A stretch of DNA of 64,000 nucleotides from Prevotella sp. UBA746 (GCA_002298545.1 DBKQ01000005.1:4592-68591); one strand, 5' to 3'. Positions 8,019-16,632 are shown, counted from the first letter of the stretch. The notes: a model not told the origin generated them from the letters alone. Translations and numbers: made by a program.

Positions 8019-9010
8019 TTTACTTTGTACATTGGTGGAACGGAATGTTTATTGGCTTTCTTGCTTTTCTTTGCCTTCTCGGCTTTCTTTGAAGTCTTAG
8101 AGGACTCTGAATTCTCTGAAAGCTCAGAGTTATCCGACTGCTCAGCCTTTTTATCCGACGCAGTAGTCGTATTTTCAATAATTCTATCTTCGAAATCCCT
8201 TGTCGGTTTCTTGAATTTCCCGGCAGAATCCTTTGGTATTGTTATATTGCGTATATCCTCGCAACCGGCAAGCATCGTGCGTTTCATCTTCTTTGGAATG
8301 CCATTGAAACTGATATTTCTAAGATTAAGACAGTCACCAAAGGCACATTCGCCGATAAACTCCGTGCTTTCTGGTATTACTACAGAAAGTAAAGCATCGC
8401 AGTCGAAGAAAGCCTCATCATCGATAACCTTCAGCGACTGTGGCAGAACGACCCGTTGCAGCTGTCGCTTGCCGGAGAAAGCCTTTTCTCCAATACATTC
8501 TACTCCTTCTGGAACGGTATATTCCCTGTCGTCGGAAACAAAAGAGACGAGAGTCTTGCCGTGGTCGGTAAAGACAGCCTTGCCGTCGCAGACTACATTC
8601 TCCGACAGACTGCTTATATGAATATTATGAATACCGATAAATGGATTTATACCGATTTTCTTTACTGACTTTGGTATGCTTATTTCCATCAGTGAAATGC
8701 ATTTTCCGAAAGCCTCATGCCCGATACTTTCAATCCCTTCAGGCAGAATGAGTTCTTCCAGATATGCACATCCCCAGAATGCGTCGGCATCGATTTCCCT
8801 TACTCCCTCGCATACTTCGTATTGTCCGCCGAGGCTTTTGGATGCCATGAGCAGATGACGTCCGTTTTTAGAATAATACACGCCATCGAGGTCTTTACGG
8901 CTTCCCGTAGTTCGTCTAATAGCATAATCAATAACAAGCTTCTCCAGTTTGTCATCGGTTCTTAACTCATTTTTCAGTCCGTTTACAGCAGACTTTTTCA
9001 TCTCTTTCAT
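8015..9010 (-). CDS. BspA-like leucine-rich repeat protein without signal peptide, in the ppk1 operon
   Basis: A 331-residue protein made mainly of LRR_5-type (BspA/TpLRR) units from about 60 to 265, seen as IDADAFWGCAYLEELILPEG, GHEAFGKCISLMEISIPKS, GEKAFSGKRQLQRVVLPQS and GECAFGDCLNLRNISFNGI. Most BspA-like proteins are exported, but this one begins MKEMKKSAVNGLKNELRTD with no signal peptide or lipobox, so it should be cytoplasmic. It ends in a low-complexity tail (about 285-331): a Ser/Glu stretch encoded by short near-repeats, then Lys-rich AKKSKKANK. That basic tail could bind polyphosphate or nucleic acid, which is inference. The stop overlaps the ppk1 start by 4 bp. A regulatory or scaffolding role for the polyphosphate enzymes is possible but unproven. 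Confidence 0.8.
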   Translation of the reverse strand: MKEMKKSAVNGLKNELRTDDKLEKLVIDYAIRRTTGSRKDLDGVYYSKNGRHLLMASKSLGGQYEVCEGVREIDADAFWGCAYLEELILPEGIESIGHEAFGKCISLMEISIPKSVKKIGINPFIGIHNIHISSLSENVVCDGKAVFTDHGKTLVSFVSDDREYTVPEGVECIGEKAFSGKRQLQRVVLPQSLKVIDDEAFFDCDALLSVVIPESTEFIGECAFGDCLNLRNISFNGIPKKMKRTMLAGCEDIRNITIPKDSAGKFKKPTRDFEDRIIENTTTASDKKAEQSDNSELSENSESSKTSKKAEKAKKSKKANKHSVPPMYKVK

Positions 9011-9032
9011 AATAGTTTTGTTAAATCTGCTG

Positions 9033-9040
9033 CAAAAGTA
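9033..9040 (-). promoter_or_regulatory. -7 element for the LRR-ppk1-ppx operon
   Basis: CAAAAGTA on the plus strand reads TACTTTTG on the minus strand, 23 bases before the ATG at 9010. No good -33 TTG was found at the usual distance. Confidence 0.5.
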
Positions 9041-9126
9041 AGCTAAATAGTTGATGTACAGGTTGTATATCCTATTACGAGATTATTAAAAGGATATTAC
9101 AAACATGTTAACAAGATTAAGTGTTA

Positions 9127-9173
9127 CAAAAAAATTCGAGATTTTCTATACCTATATTATAGAAAACCTCGAA
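9127..9173 (-). terminator. Rho-independent terminator of the ECF sigma/TonB receptor operon
   Basis: On the minus strand a 16-bp stem with one mismatch (TTCGAG..TTTTCTATA at 9135-9150 against TATAGAAAA..CTCGAA at 9158-9173) is followed by a run of eight T. It starts 8 bases after the stop codon of the beta-barrel gene at 9181. Confidence 0.85.
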
Positions 9174-9180
9174 CTTAAAT

Positions 9181-9852
9181 TCACCAAATATATCCAATGT
9201 TAAGAGATATTGATTTTTCTTTCATTCCATATTGCTGAGACAATTTTGCCAATCCGTATTTGTATCCAAACGACAGACTGTAGTGTTTGTCAAGAACTAC
9301 ATTTATATTTGCGGCTAAACCATAGTCGAACCGTTTGAAAGCATCGATGTGATGATTGCCGTTATCGTAATTATCAAAACAGTTCCATTTCTCTTCTCTT
9401 TTAGAATATGCAAGTGTTACATTTTCTTTAAAGGATGCAAAGGCATACCTTCCGTAAAGTCCGATATTTGGATTAAGTGTTATACTTTTGCCAAGGGATA
9501 TGTTGTAACCTATGGTTATTGGCACTTGTATATACATCGGTCTCGTATTTACTTTTGAAAATTCCGTGGATTGCCCTTCATCGGAATAGTAGTCGCTCAA
9601 TACGGAGAACTTGCCTCCACCGGTCAATAGCCCAATACCTGAAGTAACTGTAAACTTGTTTTTTGTCGTATATACAATATCTGCACCTATTTCAGCTCCC
9701 ACTTTGTATTTACTGCCGTAAATTCGGTATGTATCGCCTCCGGATAAGTTTGACATATTGGCTCCGACATGTGCACCTATCTTAAAAGTCTGAGCATCGG
9801 ATGTACAAATACTGCAAACGGCTAAAGCCAGAATAAGGATTTTTCTTTTCAT
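9181..9852 (-). CDS. Outer membrane beta-barrel protein (porin-like, OMP_b-brl class)
   Basis: A 223-residue protein with a signal peptide (MKRKILILALAVCSICTSDAQ) followed by amphipathic strands: TFKIGAHVGANMSNLSGGD, KYKVGAEIGADIVYT, PMYIQVPITIGYNISLG, FDYGLAANINVVLDK and YSLSFGYKYGLAKLS. It ends in SLNIGYIW, an aromatic C terminus typical of BAM substrates. The layout matches the small PorT/OMP_b-brl_2-type barrels of Bacteroidetes, usually 8-stranded. It is the last gene of the ECF sigma/TonB receptor operon, one base after the preceding lipoprotein gene, and is followed by a strong terminator. It may stabilise or sense a component of the surface complex; the exact role is unknown. Confidence 0.75.
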   Translation of the reverse strand: MKRKILILALAVCSICTSDAQTFKIGAHVGANMSNLSGGDTYRIYGSKYKVGAEIGADIVYTTKNKFTVTSGIGLLTGGGKFSVLSDYYSDEGQSTEFSKVNTRPMYIQVPITIGYNISLGKSITLNPNIGLYGRYAFASFKENVTLAYSKREEKWNCFDNYDNGNHHIDAFKRFDYGLAANINVVLDKHYSLSFGYKYGLAKLSQQYGMKEKSISLNIGYIW

Positions 9853-9853
9853 A

Positions 9854-10903
9854 TTATTCGAATCTTCTTTGTTTTAGATAAATCTTTACGGTTTTTGCTT
9901 TTGACTTTAAGCATTTTGGTACAATGTAACCATTTTTTGTTTCTGTTATATCATTCCCTTTCGAGTCATGTTCTGATGTCATGTCTGTCCAGGTATCTAT
10001 CTCGCCTGTTACATAATCATAGTTTGGAATTTTTCCTAAAATGAAGTCAAACCCTCTTTGGGCGTTTTTATTTATTATATACCTTGGCATTGGCCCTGTT
10101 GGGACTTCTTGTCCATACATTCCGGCTCTCAAGTAAATAAAGTTGCTTAAGTTCGTATCAAAATAGTAAGATCTGTTAGAATCGTTCTTCCAGCCATACC
10201 ACATTTTTTTCTTGCAGAACATCTTTACTCTCATTTTATCATTTTGCATATAGGCATCGAAATATACTCTTTTATGTTTCTTGGGACTATATACGAACGT
10301 GTTTACCGGTACTGAGTTGTTGTTTCTTACAGCCTTGGTCAATCTCTTGGTAGATTCCGATAAATCTTTTGATAGGTTTGCGTTGCAGATTTTATTGCCG
10401 ACTACATATATACCTTGTTCGTTTCCGATGTATGACATAATATTGTCTTCATCTGGTACATATAAATCCAAATCTTCATTATCCATATCGTTCTGTATAA
10501 GTTTTCCTTTGTATTTTTTTACATATTCAGCATACAATTTTTTAAATTCATCTTCTGACTTTGCTTTTTCCCCTATTTCTTCAAGTTCATTTTCTGCTTT
10601 TTCGGCGATATCATAAAGATTCTTAACCCCATATTTGTTTATAACGTTTTCTTTTTCAAAATCAGTCATTTTCCTGAGTGAGTCCTTAAAATTATTAAGG
10701 ATTAGGCTATCTTTGAAACATAGTGCTGCCCCTCCATTAAGTGCAGCTCTTGATATGGCATTTCCATTGTTAATGTAAACAACCGAAATATCATTCTTTT
10801 CATCGTTTCTTACAAATTCGTCATCGTTGACTGGAAGTTCATTGCTGCAAGATGAGACCAAAGCAATAGCAAGTAGGCTCATAAGTAATCTCGATTTCTT
10901 CAT
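9854..10903 (-). CDS. Uncharacterised lipoprotein
   Basis: A 349-residue protein with a lipoprotein signal (LLAIALVSSCSNE, lipidated Cys near residue 19). The mature part begins with an acidic linker, then a charged, probably helical region (about 75-140: FKDSLRKMTDFEKENVINKY, KAENELEEIGEKAKSEDEF), then a C-terminal part rich in Tyr and Asn with MWYGWKNDSNRSYYFDTNL. I recognise no specific domain, though the layout resembles Bacteroides lipoproteins encoded as partners of surface receptors. It lies between the DUF4249 lipoprotein (72 bases upstream) and the barrel gene (one base downstream). Acidic residues at +2 to +5 after the Cys favour surface export in this phylum; here the sequence is SNELP, so the location is uncertain. 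Confidence 0.7.
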   Translation of the reverse strand: MKKSRLLMSLLAIALVSSCSNELPVNDDEFVRNDEKNDISVVYINNGNAISRAALNGGAALCFKDSLILNNFKDSLRKMTDFEKENVINKYGVKNLYDIAEKAENELEEIGEKAKSEDEFKKLYAEYVKKYKGKLIQNDMDNEDLDLYVPDEDNIMSYIGNEQGIYVVGNKICNANLSKDLSESTKRLTKAVRNNNSVPVNTFVYSPKKHKRVYFDAYMQNDKMRVKMFCKKKMWYGWKNDSNRSYYFDTNLSNFIYLRAGMYGQEVPTGPMPRYIINKNAQRGFDFILGKIPNYDYVTGEIDTWTDMTSEHDSKGNDITETKNGYIVPKCLKSKAKTVKIYLKQRRFE

Positions 10904-10975
10904 TTTTATTTTTTTAATGATTAATGTTCATTAATATGACGCTACAAAATGAATAAACCCTTAGGTCTGTTTGGA

Positions 10976-11869
10976 TTATTTTGTCCAGCCGCTTTCTATT
11001 ACGTTATAAGCAGCAATACAACCATATCCATTTTTAATATTGGAATATGTGGGATATATAAAGGCCATGCCGTGTTTCCCGAAGTCATTGTTCATTGAAT
11101 TGTTGAATGACTTCAGCATGCAAAAGTATTCTTTTGAGAGTGAATATATTTTCACGTTAAACGCATTATACCATGGTCGTTGCAATATATATAAATGTAG
11201 AGAATTTGCTCCGTTATTGAATGTTTCGTTGTCAAAGATATACATGTTGGCATAGAACGATTCATAAGTCTCGAAATTGATTTTTGTAGATGCATATTTC
11301 TTTAGTAAAGGTTCATTCTCAACTTCCAATTCTACTGTTTCGTGCTTCTCTTGTTCATTATCGTTGTCAACGGCACCTGCCACTTGTGCTGCATAATATT
11401 TAATAGAATTAAAGTCATGGATATTATACAATATACGATTGTAAATTTCACCCTTGTATGATGTTGTATCCATATATATATATTCAGCCTTTGGCTTCTG
11501 GGGAATTATACTGCTTCCGCTTACAGGCAATGCTCCTTCTGCCGATACATTAATGGTAATGGTGTCACCCGGAGCGTGTTTGCCTACTGCACAAAAAGAA
11601 GTTTCGTATATGCCATTTTCTTCGGTATCACACTTGTGGGCGATATTGTCTCTCTTTCCATTGACAAGACATTCTATTGATTTTATTACAGGCTTTTCTG
11701 CTTTTCCGTTTTTTACCTTTCCGATACTTATGTTTATGAAGATAGAATCATTAGTAGACGGAAAAGCATAAACGACAAGTTTTTCCTTTCCAAGAGTAAG
11801 TTCGGAATCAATCTTGTCTTGGCAAGATGCAAACAGGGCTGCAAATAAGAAAAGTATTATATATCTCAT
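10976..11869 (-). CDS. DUF4249 domain lipoprotein
   Basis: A 297-residue protein with a short lipoprotein signal (MRYIILFLFAALFASCQDK, Cys near residue 16). The body opens with ELTLGKEKLVVYAFPSTNDS, then KPVIKSIECLVNG and a beta-sandwich-like GKHAPGDTITINVSAEG, and later carries YYAAQVAGAV. This matches DUF4249, a Bacteroidetes lipoprotein family nearly always encoded just downstream of a TonB-dependent receptor, as here, where only 3 bases separate the genes. By analogy with other receptor-lipoprotein pairs it may bind or hand over the receptor's substrate at the outer membrane. The family call rests on composition and context rather than on a unique motif. Confidence 0.75.
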   Translation of the reverse strand: MRYIILFLFAALFASCQDKIDSELTLGKEKLVVYAFPSTNDSIFINISIGKVKNGKAEKPVIKSIECLVNGKRDNIAHKCDTEENGIYETSFCAVGKHAPGDTITINVSAEGALPVSGSSIIPQKPKAEYIYMDTTSYKGEIYNRILYNIHDFNSIKYYAAQVAGAVDNDNEQEKHETVELEVENEPLLKKYASTKINFETYESFYANMYIFDNETFNNGANSLHLYILQRPWYNAFNVKIYSLSKEYFCMLKSFNNSMNNDFGKHGMAFIYPTYSNIKNGYGCIAAYNVIESGWTK

Positions 11870-11872
11870 AAC

Positions 11873-14437
11873 TTAAAATTTGATGGAGTATGAAACGGAT
11901 GGAATTATAGGTATGAAACCTTTTCTCTTTATGTGAACGTTACCGACTTTGTCTGCATACGTTTTTATATACATAGTATTAAGATGGCAGAAGATATTGT
12001 ATATGCTGATATTCCATATATATATGTTTCCGCTTCTGCTGCCAGTTCTCTTGATGTTACATCCTATGTCGAATCTGTGATAAGTAGGCATAGTGTAGTT
12101 GTTTGGTTTTGAATATATAAATCCGAAATCTCTGTTTCCGTTATTGTCAGACAAGTTAGGCAATGGGATATATGCCGTGGGAACAGAAGTCTTGTTTCCA
12201 CTATGCAATGTCAATTGAGAAAACATGGAGAATTTCTGTGTAGGATGGTATTCTACCGACAGATTTAGCCTGTGCCTGTTGTCGAACTGGTCATAAAACC
12301 ATTTGTCGTATATTTCCTTGAAGTATCTTTTGCTCCAAGATAAAGTGTAAGCCAATGTTGAATTAAGTTTGCTCCTGTTTAATTTAATCACTGTTTCGAG
12401 TCCATAAGAAAGTCCGTTTCCTAAAGTCACATTCTTGTCCCATTCTACGGCAGAAGGTATTACTCCGTTCCAATTTCTGAATCGCAAGATATTGTATGTC
12501 TTTTTGTAAAAGGCAGACACGTCAACGCTTAAGCCCTTCTTTATATTTGATTTTAAACCAATAGAAAACTGGTAAGACGTTGACGGTTTAAACGTTTTAG
12601 TTACGGGAGTCCAGAAATCCATCGGCATATCAAGATAACAGTCTGATATCCGGTGTATGCTTTGCGACATTCGTGTTGCAGAAAGGTTTAGTGAAGTTTT
12701 TTCGGAAAGCAGAAAACTTGCAGATAGTCTTGGGTCAAACATGTAATAGTTTTTTCCTTTCACATTGATGACAGACAAACTTGAACCTATGTTCAACTTT
12801 ATTGACTCAATTGGCTTTGTCATACTTTCCACATAAAAAGTTGATTCTATTGATTTAACTTTAGAGCCATTGTATACGGCTGTAGTATCAATATTGCTAT
12901 CTGTATTGTAGAAATAGAATGATGACATCATTTCTTGAGGTTTGAATTTATGTATTGTAGAGGAAAGCCCTGTTCTTAGTTGCTGTTTTGAGGATATGTT
13001 CCAAAATGCGTCAGCCCTCACAGAAAAGTCTTGCATCTTTATCTTGTCTGATCTTATGTCAAGACTGTTTCTGTGTAATATGTCGTTGTCGTCACGGTAT
13101 GTATCGTCATCGTCATATCTGTATACAGATTTAGACTCTGCATAAATGAGTTTTGTCTGTGCAAATAATCTGTCAGACAAACAGAAATCGCCACCCAAAC
13201 ATACATTTACATTTCCCCAGTTCATTTTGTTGTTTGTCGTGTTGGAATATCCGTCCCACGAGCTGTTGTCTTTTATCCCATACTTGTCGTGACTTGTGTA
13301 TAGACTTGCCCAAATAGAATTGTCATTAAACCTATGCGTTACTTTAGCATTGATGTCATAGAAAGCATAGTCGTAACTGACATTATCATTCTTGTCCTTT
13401 GCAAAAGCATATATTAATTTAAGCGGAAGATCCAGCCAGCTTCTTCTTAATGCAATATTGAAAGAGGTTTTTCCTTTAGCAATAGGTCCTTCAAGCTGTA
13501 GTCTGCCATCAAGTAGCCCGATAGAGAACTTTCCGCAAACATTCTTCATATTGCCGTCTTTTGTCCGTATATCGGCAACAGACGACAATCTTCCGCTGTA
13601 TCTTGCAGGAAAGCCATTCTTATAGAAATCGATGTTTTTGATAATATCGGTATTGAATGCAGAAAAAAGTCCAAAAGAATGGTTTGTCTGGTAAACAGGT
13701 GCTCCGTCAAGGATGAAAAGATTCTCATCATTGTTTCCTCCACGAACATAAAGGCCTGAAGATAGTTCTATGCCGTTGCTTATTCCAGGCAAGCGCTGTA
13801 AGGTTTTGATAACATCCGGTGATGACAATAAAGAGTATTCTTTGTTTATATCGGCAGCCGTTAAAATTGTCTTTTCGCTTTGTTGGGAAAGGCTGTTTTC
13901 GTTCACCACAACTTCTTTTAGTTCAAAACTTTCGGTATTTATAGTGAAGTCTGTTCTCTTTTTTGACTTCATGTATATTTTGGTTTCACCAGACTTGTTT
14001 CCGAAATAATAAGCGACCAAAGAATGTTCTCCTTCTTTCAGATAAAAACGGTATCTGCCTTCAGCATCTGTTGACGCATGACTTTCTGTTGTGATGTCCT
14101 TAACCGTAGCATTGACAATAGGTTCACCATTATTGTCTTTTACATACCCGCTCAATATGTAGTATGGCGCATTTTGTTCTTTTAGTATAACATTGTTGCC
14201 GGCAATAACAAAGCTGATATTCGTCTGTCTAAAAGTTCTTGTCAGAGCTTCTTTTAGTGTCAATCCTTTTATCGTCTCCCCTTTGTATATTCTGTTTGTC
14301 TTTATTTTAGAGTCATAGACAAAATGTATTTTATATTCATTCTGTATATTTTGCATTTGGTCATAAAGCGTTGACTTTTGTGCAAAAGCCAGATTACACA
14401 TTAACAATAAGAACGATAGCAATTTGATTTTTTTCAT
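11873..14437 (-). CDS. TonB-dependent receptor with N-terminal signalling (STN) and carboxypeptidase-regulatory domains
   Basis: An 854-residue outer membrane receptor. After the signal peptide (cleavage near 19) come an STN secretin/TonB short N-terminal domain (about 25-88, LYDQMQNIQNEYKIHFVYD, GLTLKEALTRTFRQTNISF), a carboxypeptidase-D regulatory-like domain (about 93-170, LSGYVKDNNGEPIVNATVKD), a plug (about 195-300, LQRLPGISNGIELSSGLYVR, RGGNNDENLFILDGAPVY) and a barrel ending SVSYSIKF. The STN domain is the part that talks to a FecR-type anti-sigma factor in cell-surface signalling. Here the anti-sigma gene overlaps the start by 4 bp and an ECF sigma gene precedes it, so the receptor probably controls its own operon. 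The substrate is not evident; there are no glycoside hydrolases nearby. Confidence 0.93.
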   Translation of the reverse strand: MKKIKLLSFLLLMCNLAFAQKSTLYDQMQNIQNEYKIHFVYDSKIKTNRIYKGETIKGLTLKEALTRTFRQTNISFVIAGNNVILKEQNAPYYILSGYVKDNNGEPIVNATVKDITTESHASTDAEGRYRFYLKEGEHSLVAYYFGNKSGETKIYMKSKKRTDFTINTESFELKEVVVNENSLSQQSEKTILTAADINKEYSLLSSPDVIKTLQRLPGISNGIELSSGLYVRGGNNDENLFILDGAPVYQTNHSFGLFSAFNTDIIKNIDFYKNGFPARYSGRLSSVADIRTKDGNMKNVCGKFSIGLLDGRLQLEGPIAKGKTSFNIALRRSWLDLPLKLIYAFAKDKNDNVSYDYAFYDINAKVTHRFNDNSIWASLYTSHDKYGIKDNSSWDGYSNTTNNKMNWGNVNVCLGGDFCLSDRLFAQTKLIYAESKSVYRYDDDDTYRDDNDILHRNSLDIRSDKIKMQDFSVRADAFWNISSKQQLRTGLSSTIHKFKPQEMMSSFYFYNTDSNIDTTAVYNGSKVKSIESTFYVESMTKPIESIKLNIGSSLSVINVKGKNYYMFDPRLSASFLLSEKTSLNLSATRMSQSIHRISDCYLDMPMDFWTPVTKTFKPSTSYQFSIGLKSNIKKGLSVDVSAFYKKTYNILRFRNWNGVIPSAVEWDKNVTLGNGLSYGLETVIKLNRSKLNSTLAYTLSWSKRYFKEIYDKWFYDQFDNRHRLNLSVEYHPTQKFSMFSQLTLHSGNKTSVPTAYIPLPNLSDNNGNRDFGFIYSKPNNYTMPTYHRFDIGCNIKRTGSRSGNIYIWNISIYNIFCHLNTMYIKTYADKVGNVHIKRKGFIPIIPSVSYSIKF

Positions 14438-14910
14438 TTCTTCGTTACCTTTATGTTAAGCGTAGCTTCCAAAACAGCAATGGCATCATCAGGTGATGTC
14501 GATTCTATTTCGCCCGAAACACATTTCGTTGAATCTTCTGTGGTCAGTTCACAGCCATAATAATCCGAAATCTCTTTAAGGGCTATATTTACGGGAGTAT
14601 TGTCAAAAGTGAATACTTTTGTTCCCATTGCCTTTTTCGAATGAACATTCTGCTTATGGTGTACGGCTTCTGTCTTTCCTTTATTCTGATGAACACCGGA
14701 TGGTGTTTCCGTAAAAATGATGACACATGCCATGGTGGCACAGATAAAGAATGTCAATGAGGCTGCAACAGAATATTTTTCCCATTTCTTTTCTCTCTTG
14801 GCTATTCCCGATATTTCCGAGAATTTAGTCCATGCCTTCTCCGTATTCAATCTGCCTTGTCTGTAGTTCTTAATGACAAACTCCAGCTCTTTCTCGTTAT
14901 TTTCATTCAT
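14434..14910 (-). CDS. Short FecR-like anti-sigma factor with DUF4974-type domain
   Basis: A 158-residue protein. Residues 1-45 are a cytoplasmic segment (KELEFVIKNYRQGRLNTEKA), 46-66 a single transmembrane helix (VAASLTFFICATMACVIIF), and 97-157 a periplasmic domain (VFTFDNTPVNIALKEISDYY, then SGEIESTSPDDAIAVLEATL) like the DUF4974 domain at the end of Bacteroidetes FecR proteins. Full-length FecR anti-sigma factors are about 300-350 residues and carry a FecR domain between helix and DUF4974; that domain is missing here, and no sign of a frameshift explains it. It lies 27 bases after the ECF sigma gene and overlaps the receptor gene by 4 bp, so its role as anti-sigma factor is well supported by position. 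Confidence 0.8.
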   Translation of the reverse strand: MNENNEKELEFVIKNYRQGRLNTEKAWTKFSEISGIAKREKKWEKYSVAASLTFFICATMACVIIFTETPSGVHQNKGKTEAVHHKQNVHSKKAMGTKVFTFDNTPVNIALKEISDYYGCELTTEDSTKCVSGEIESTSPDDAIAVLEATLNIKVTKK

Positions 14911-14937
14911 ATCGCTGTAGGATTTATGGTTAAACTT

Positions 14938-15447
14938 TTACAGAAACAATATTGCATATATTCTTTTTGCTGTTCCTCTCAGTTTGGAGTAAGCCTTAGT
15001 AATATGCGCTTCAACAGTCTTTATTGAAATGTTCAGTTCATCAGCAATATCTTTATTCTTTAGTCCATCCCGCTTGCTCAGGAGAAAAACATTTCGGCAT
15101 ACTGGCGATAAAGAATCTATGGCTTTCCACAGGCGTGCCTCCCTGTCGCTTTGTTCTTTAGTAGAATAAAAGTCAGAGTCGCTGATTTCAAGATTGTCTA
15201 TATCAACAGTAATATTCCCTTTTGCTCTCAAATAGTCGATGCTTGCAAAACGGGTCATTTGATATAAATATCTTAACGGGTCGAGAACGACGGAGTCTTT
15301 GCTTCTTTCATAATATTTTAAGAAGCAGTCCATAACGATGTCTTCCGCCACATCTATGTCATTGACATAGTGTGTGGCGGAAAGACATAATGAGTTATAG
15401 TTTCTTTTAAACAGTGTCTCTATGTCTGTAGAGTCAGTTGCTTTCAT
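14938..15447 (-). CDS. ECF RNA polymerase sigma factor
   Basis: A 169-residue sigma-70 family protein with only regions 2 and 4, the size usual for Bacteroidetes ECF factors tied to TonB receptors. Region 2 (about 8-75) includes LFKRNYNSLCLSATHYVND, AEDIVMDCFLKYYE and LYQMTRFASIDYLRA; region 4 (about 108-160) includes LSPVCRNVFLLSKRDGL and NKDIADELNISIKTVEAHI, a clear helix-turn-helix. It heads an operon with a short anti-sigma factor, receptor, two lipoproteins and a small barrel, and presumably directs their transcription when the receptor signals. The first ATG (15447) gives a family-typical N terminus. I found no standard TAnnTTTG element directly upstream, consistent with an autoregulated promoter of different sequence. 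Confidence 0.93.
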   Translation of the reverse strand: MKATDSTDIETLFKRNYNSLCLSATHYVNDIDVAEDIVMDCFLKYYERSKDSVVLDPLRYLYQMTRFASIDYLRAKGNITVDIDNLEISDSDFYSTKEQSDREARLWKAIDSLSPVCRNVFLLSKRDGLKNKDIADELNISIKTVEAHITKAYSKLRGTAKRIYAILFL

Positions 15448-15545
15448 ACAGTTTTTTTATTTAGAGACGGAAAATTTTCTTAATACCCTTATATGTTTCG
15501 CCATGAAAATACGTTATATAGAAAATATTAGGGTATTAATACAGA

Positions 15546-16010
15546 TTACTCAAAGTAATACAGGAAAGTAGCTACTCCCTCGAGAGCTTTCTTGCCGGTC
15601 TCCTTGATCTCTATGCGGAACTTGATTTCAGCCTTTGTAACGCCGCGCAGGTTGGCGATAGACTGCAGATCGGTTACGAGGCGGATGCTTTCGCCAGACT
15701 TCACAGCCTGTCCGAACTTCATCTTGTCCATTCCGTAGTTTACCATCATCTTCAGGTTGTTCACCTTGATGATCTGGTTCCACAGATATGGGAGCATCGA
15801 CAGAGTGAGGTAGCCGTGGGCGATGGTAGTCTTGTAAGGACTTTCTTCCTTAGCCTTCTCTGTATCGACGTGAATCCACTGGTGGTCGAGGGTTGCATCG
15901 GCAAACATGTTGATGCGCTCCTGCGACAGTTCTACATAATCAGATGTTCCGAGGTTCTTGCCTAAGTAGGCTGCAAACTCGTCGTAGTTGTTGATAACTA
16001 ATTGTGCCAT
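15546..16010 (-). CDS. MaoC family (R)-specific enoyl-CoA hydratase-like protein
   Basis: A 154-residue single hot-dog-fold protein. The hydratase motif appears as FADATLDHQWIHVD followed by GYLTLSMLPYLWNQI (about residues 31-81), carrying the Asp and His used to hydrate trans-2-enoyl-CoA; this is the PhaJ/MaoC arrangement. The C-terminal half (GMDKMKFGQAVKSGESIRL) completes the fold. It is cytoplasmic. No fatty-acid genes adjoin it: upstream on the same strand is a small lipoprotein gene and downstream the ECF sigma gene, 98 bases away, so it appears to be a stand-alone unit. The physiological acyl-CoA is unknown. Confidence 0.9.
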   Translation of the reverse strand: MAQLVINNYDEFAAYLGKNLGTSDYVELSQERINMFADATLDHQWIHVDTEKAKEESPYKTTIAHGYLTLSMLPYLWNQIIKVNNLKMMVNYGMDKMKFGQAVKSGESIRLVTDLQSIANLRGVTKAEIKFRIEIKETGKKALEGVATFLYYFE

Positions 16011-16102
16011 TTTTCTTTGTATTATTTATTGTTTATTGTATTTATGGGAGAACTGGGAGGACTGAGAGAACACCTAAATCCTCATTCCTAATTCCTAATT
16101 CC

Positions 16103-16492
16103 TCATTCTTTATAGTCTTTCTTCGATATCGTGATGTCATAGAGAATCTGTCCCTTGTGTTTTGCCGAGAAGAAGGAGTAGCGGAATTTGTAGCCCGCCT
16201 CTTTGTATGGGCGAATCTGCGGATTGCCCTTCAGAGCCTTCACCATATCCTGTCGCAAGGTAGTCTTGCTCAGTGCCGTCGTGTCTGCCACTCCATTAGC
16301 CGTCATACAGTAGCGCAGTGTCAGCGTAGACTTGTCGAAGACGAGGCTGTCGGTTGTGATAACATCACTGATTCTCACCGGACAGTTCTTTCTCGTAAAT
16401 TCACTTGCTTCCCTGGCTGCCCTGTCTTCAAGACTCTCCTGACAAGCAGTAAAGAGTATTGCAGCTGAAACTAAAAAAAGAAATTTCTTCAT
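16103..16492 (-). CDS. Small uncharacterised lipoprotein
   Basis: A 129-residue protein with a lipoprotein signal (MKKFLFLVSAAILFTACQES, Cys near residue 17). The mature part starts with an Arg/Glu-rich helix-like segment (LEDRAAREASEFTRKNCPVR) and continues as an alpha-beta domain with KSTLTLRYCMTANGVAD and AGYKFRYSFFSAKHKGQ. A conserved-looking NCPV near residues 34-37 may mark a family of Bacteroidales lipoproteins, but I cannot name it. It follows lptD on the minus strand, but a 92-bp palindromic repeat occupies the 140-base gap. Probably anchored in the periplasm or outer membrane. Confidence 0.7.
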   Translation of the reverse strand: MKKFLFLVSAAILFTACQESLEDRAAREASEFTRKNCPVRISDVITTDSLVFDKSTLTLRYCMTANGVADTTALSKTTLRQDMVKALKGNPQIRPYKEAGYKFRYSFFSAKHKGQILYDITISKKDYKE

Positions 16493-16527
16493 TTCTTTAT
16501 CTTTATTTTTATAAAAATGTTTTTTTC

Positions 16528-16620
16528 TGTTTTTACCCTCACACCCTCACACTTACTTGTAACCGCCTGTCCGACAGCCCCTTGCGGGGTGAGGGTAAGG
16601 GTGAGGGATGGTGAGGGTAG
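16528..16620. repeat. TACCCTCACACCC-family palindromic repeat, copy 3
   Basis: Starts with TTTTTACCCTCACACCCTCA and ends with GTGAGGGATGGTGAGGGTAG, so the two ends are inverted and could form a long hairpin around a GC-rich core that has its own small stem (GACAGCCCCTTGCGGGGTGA). The same ends occur in the two copies at 34.45-34.85 kb. It lies between lptD and the small lipoprotein gene. Confidence 0.85.
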
Positions 16621-16632
16621 AGTATATGGTTA

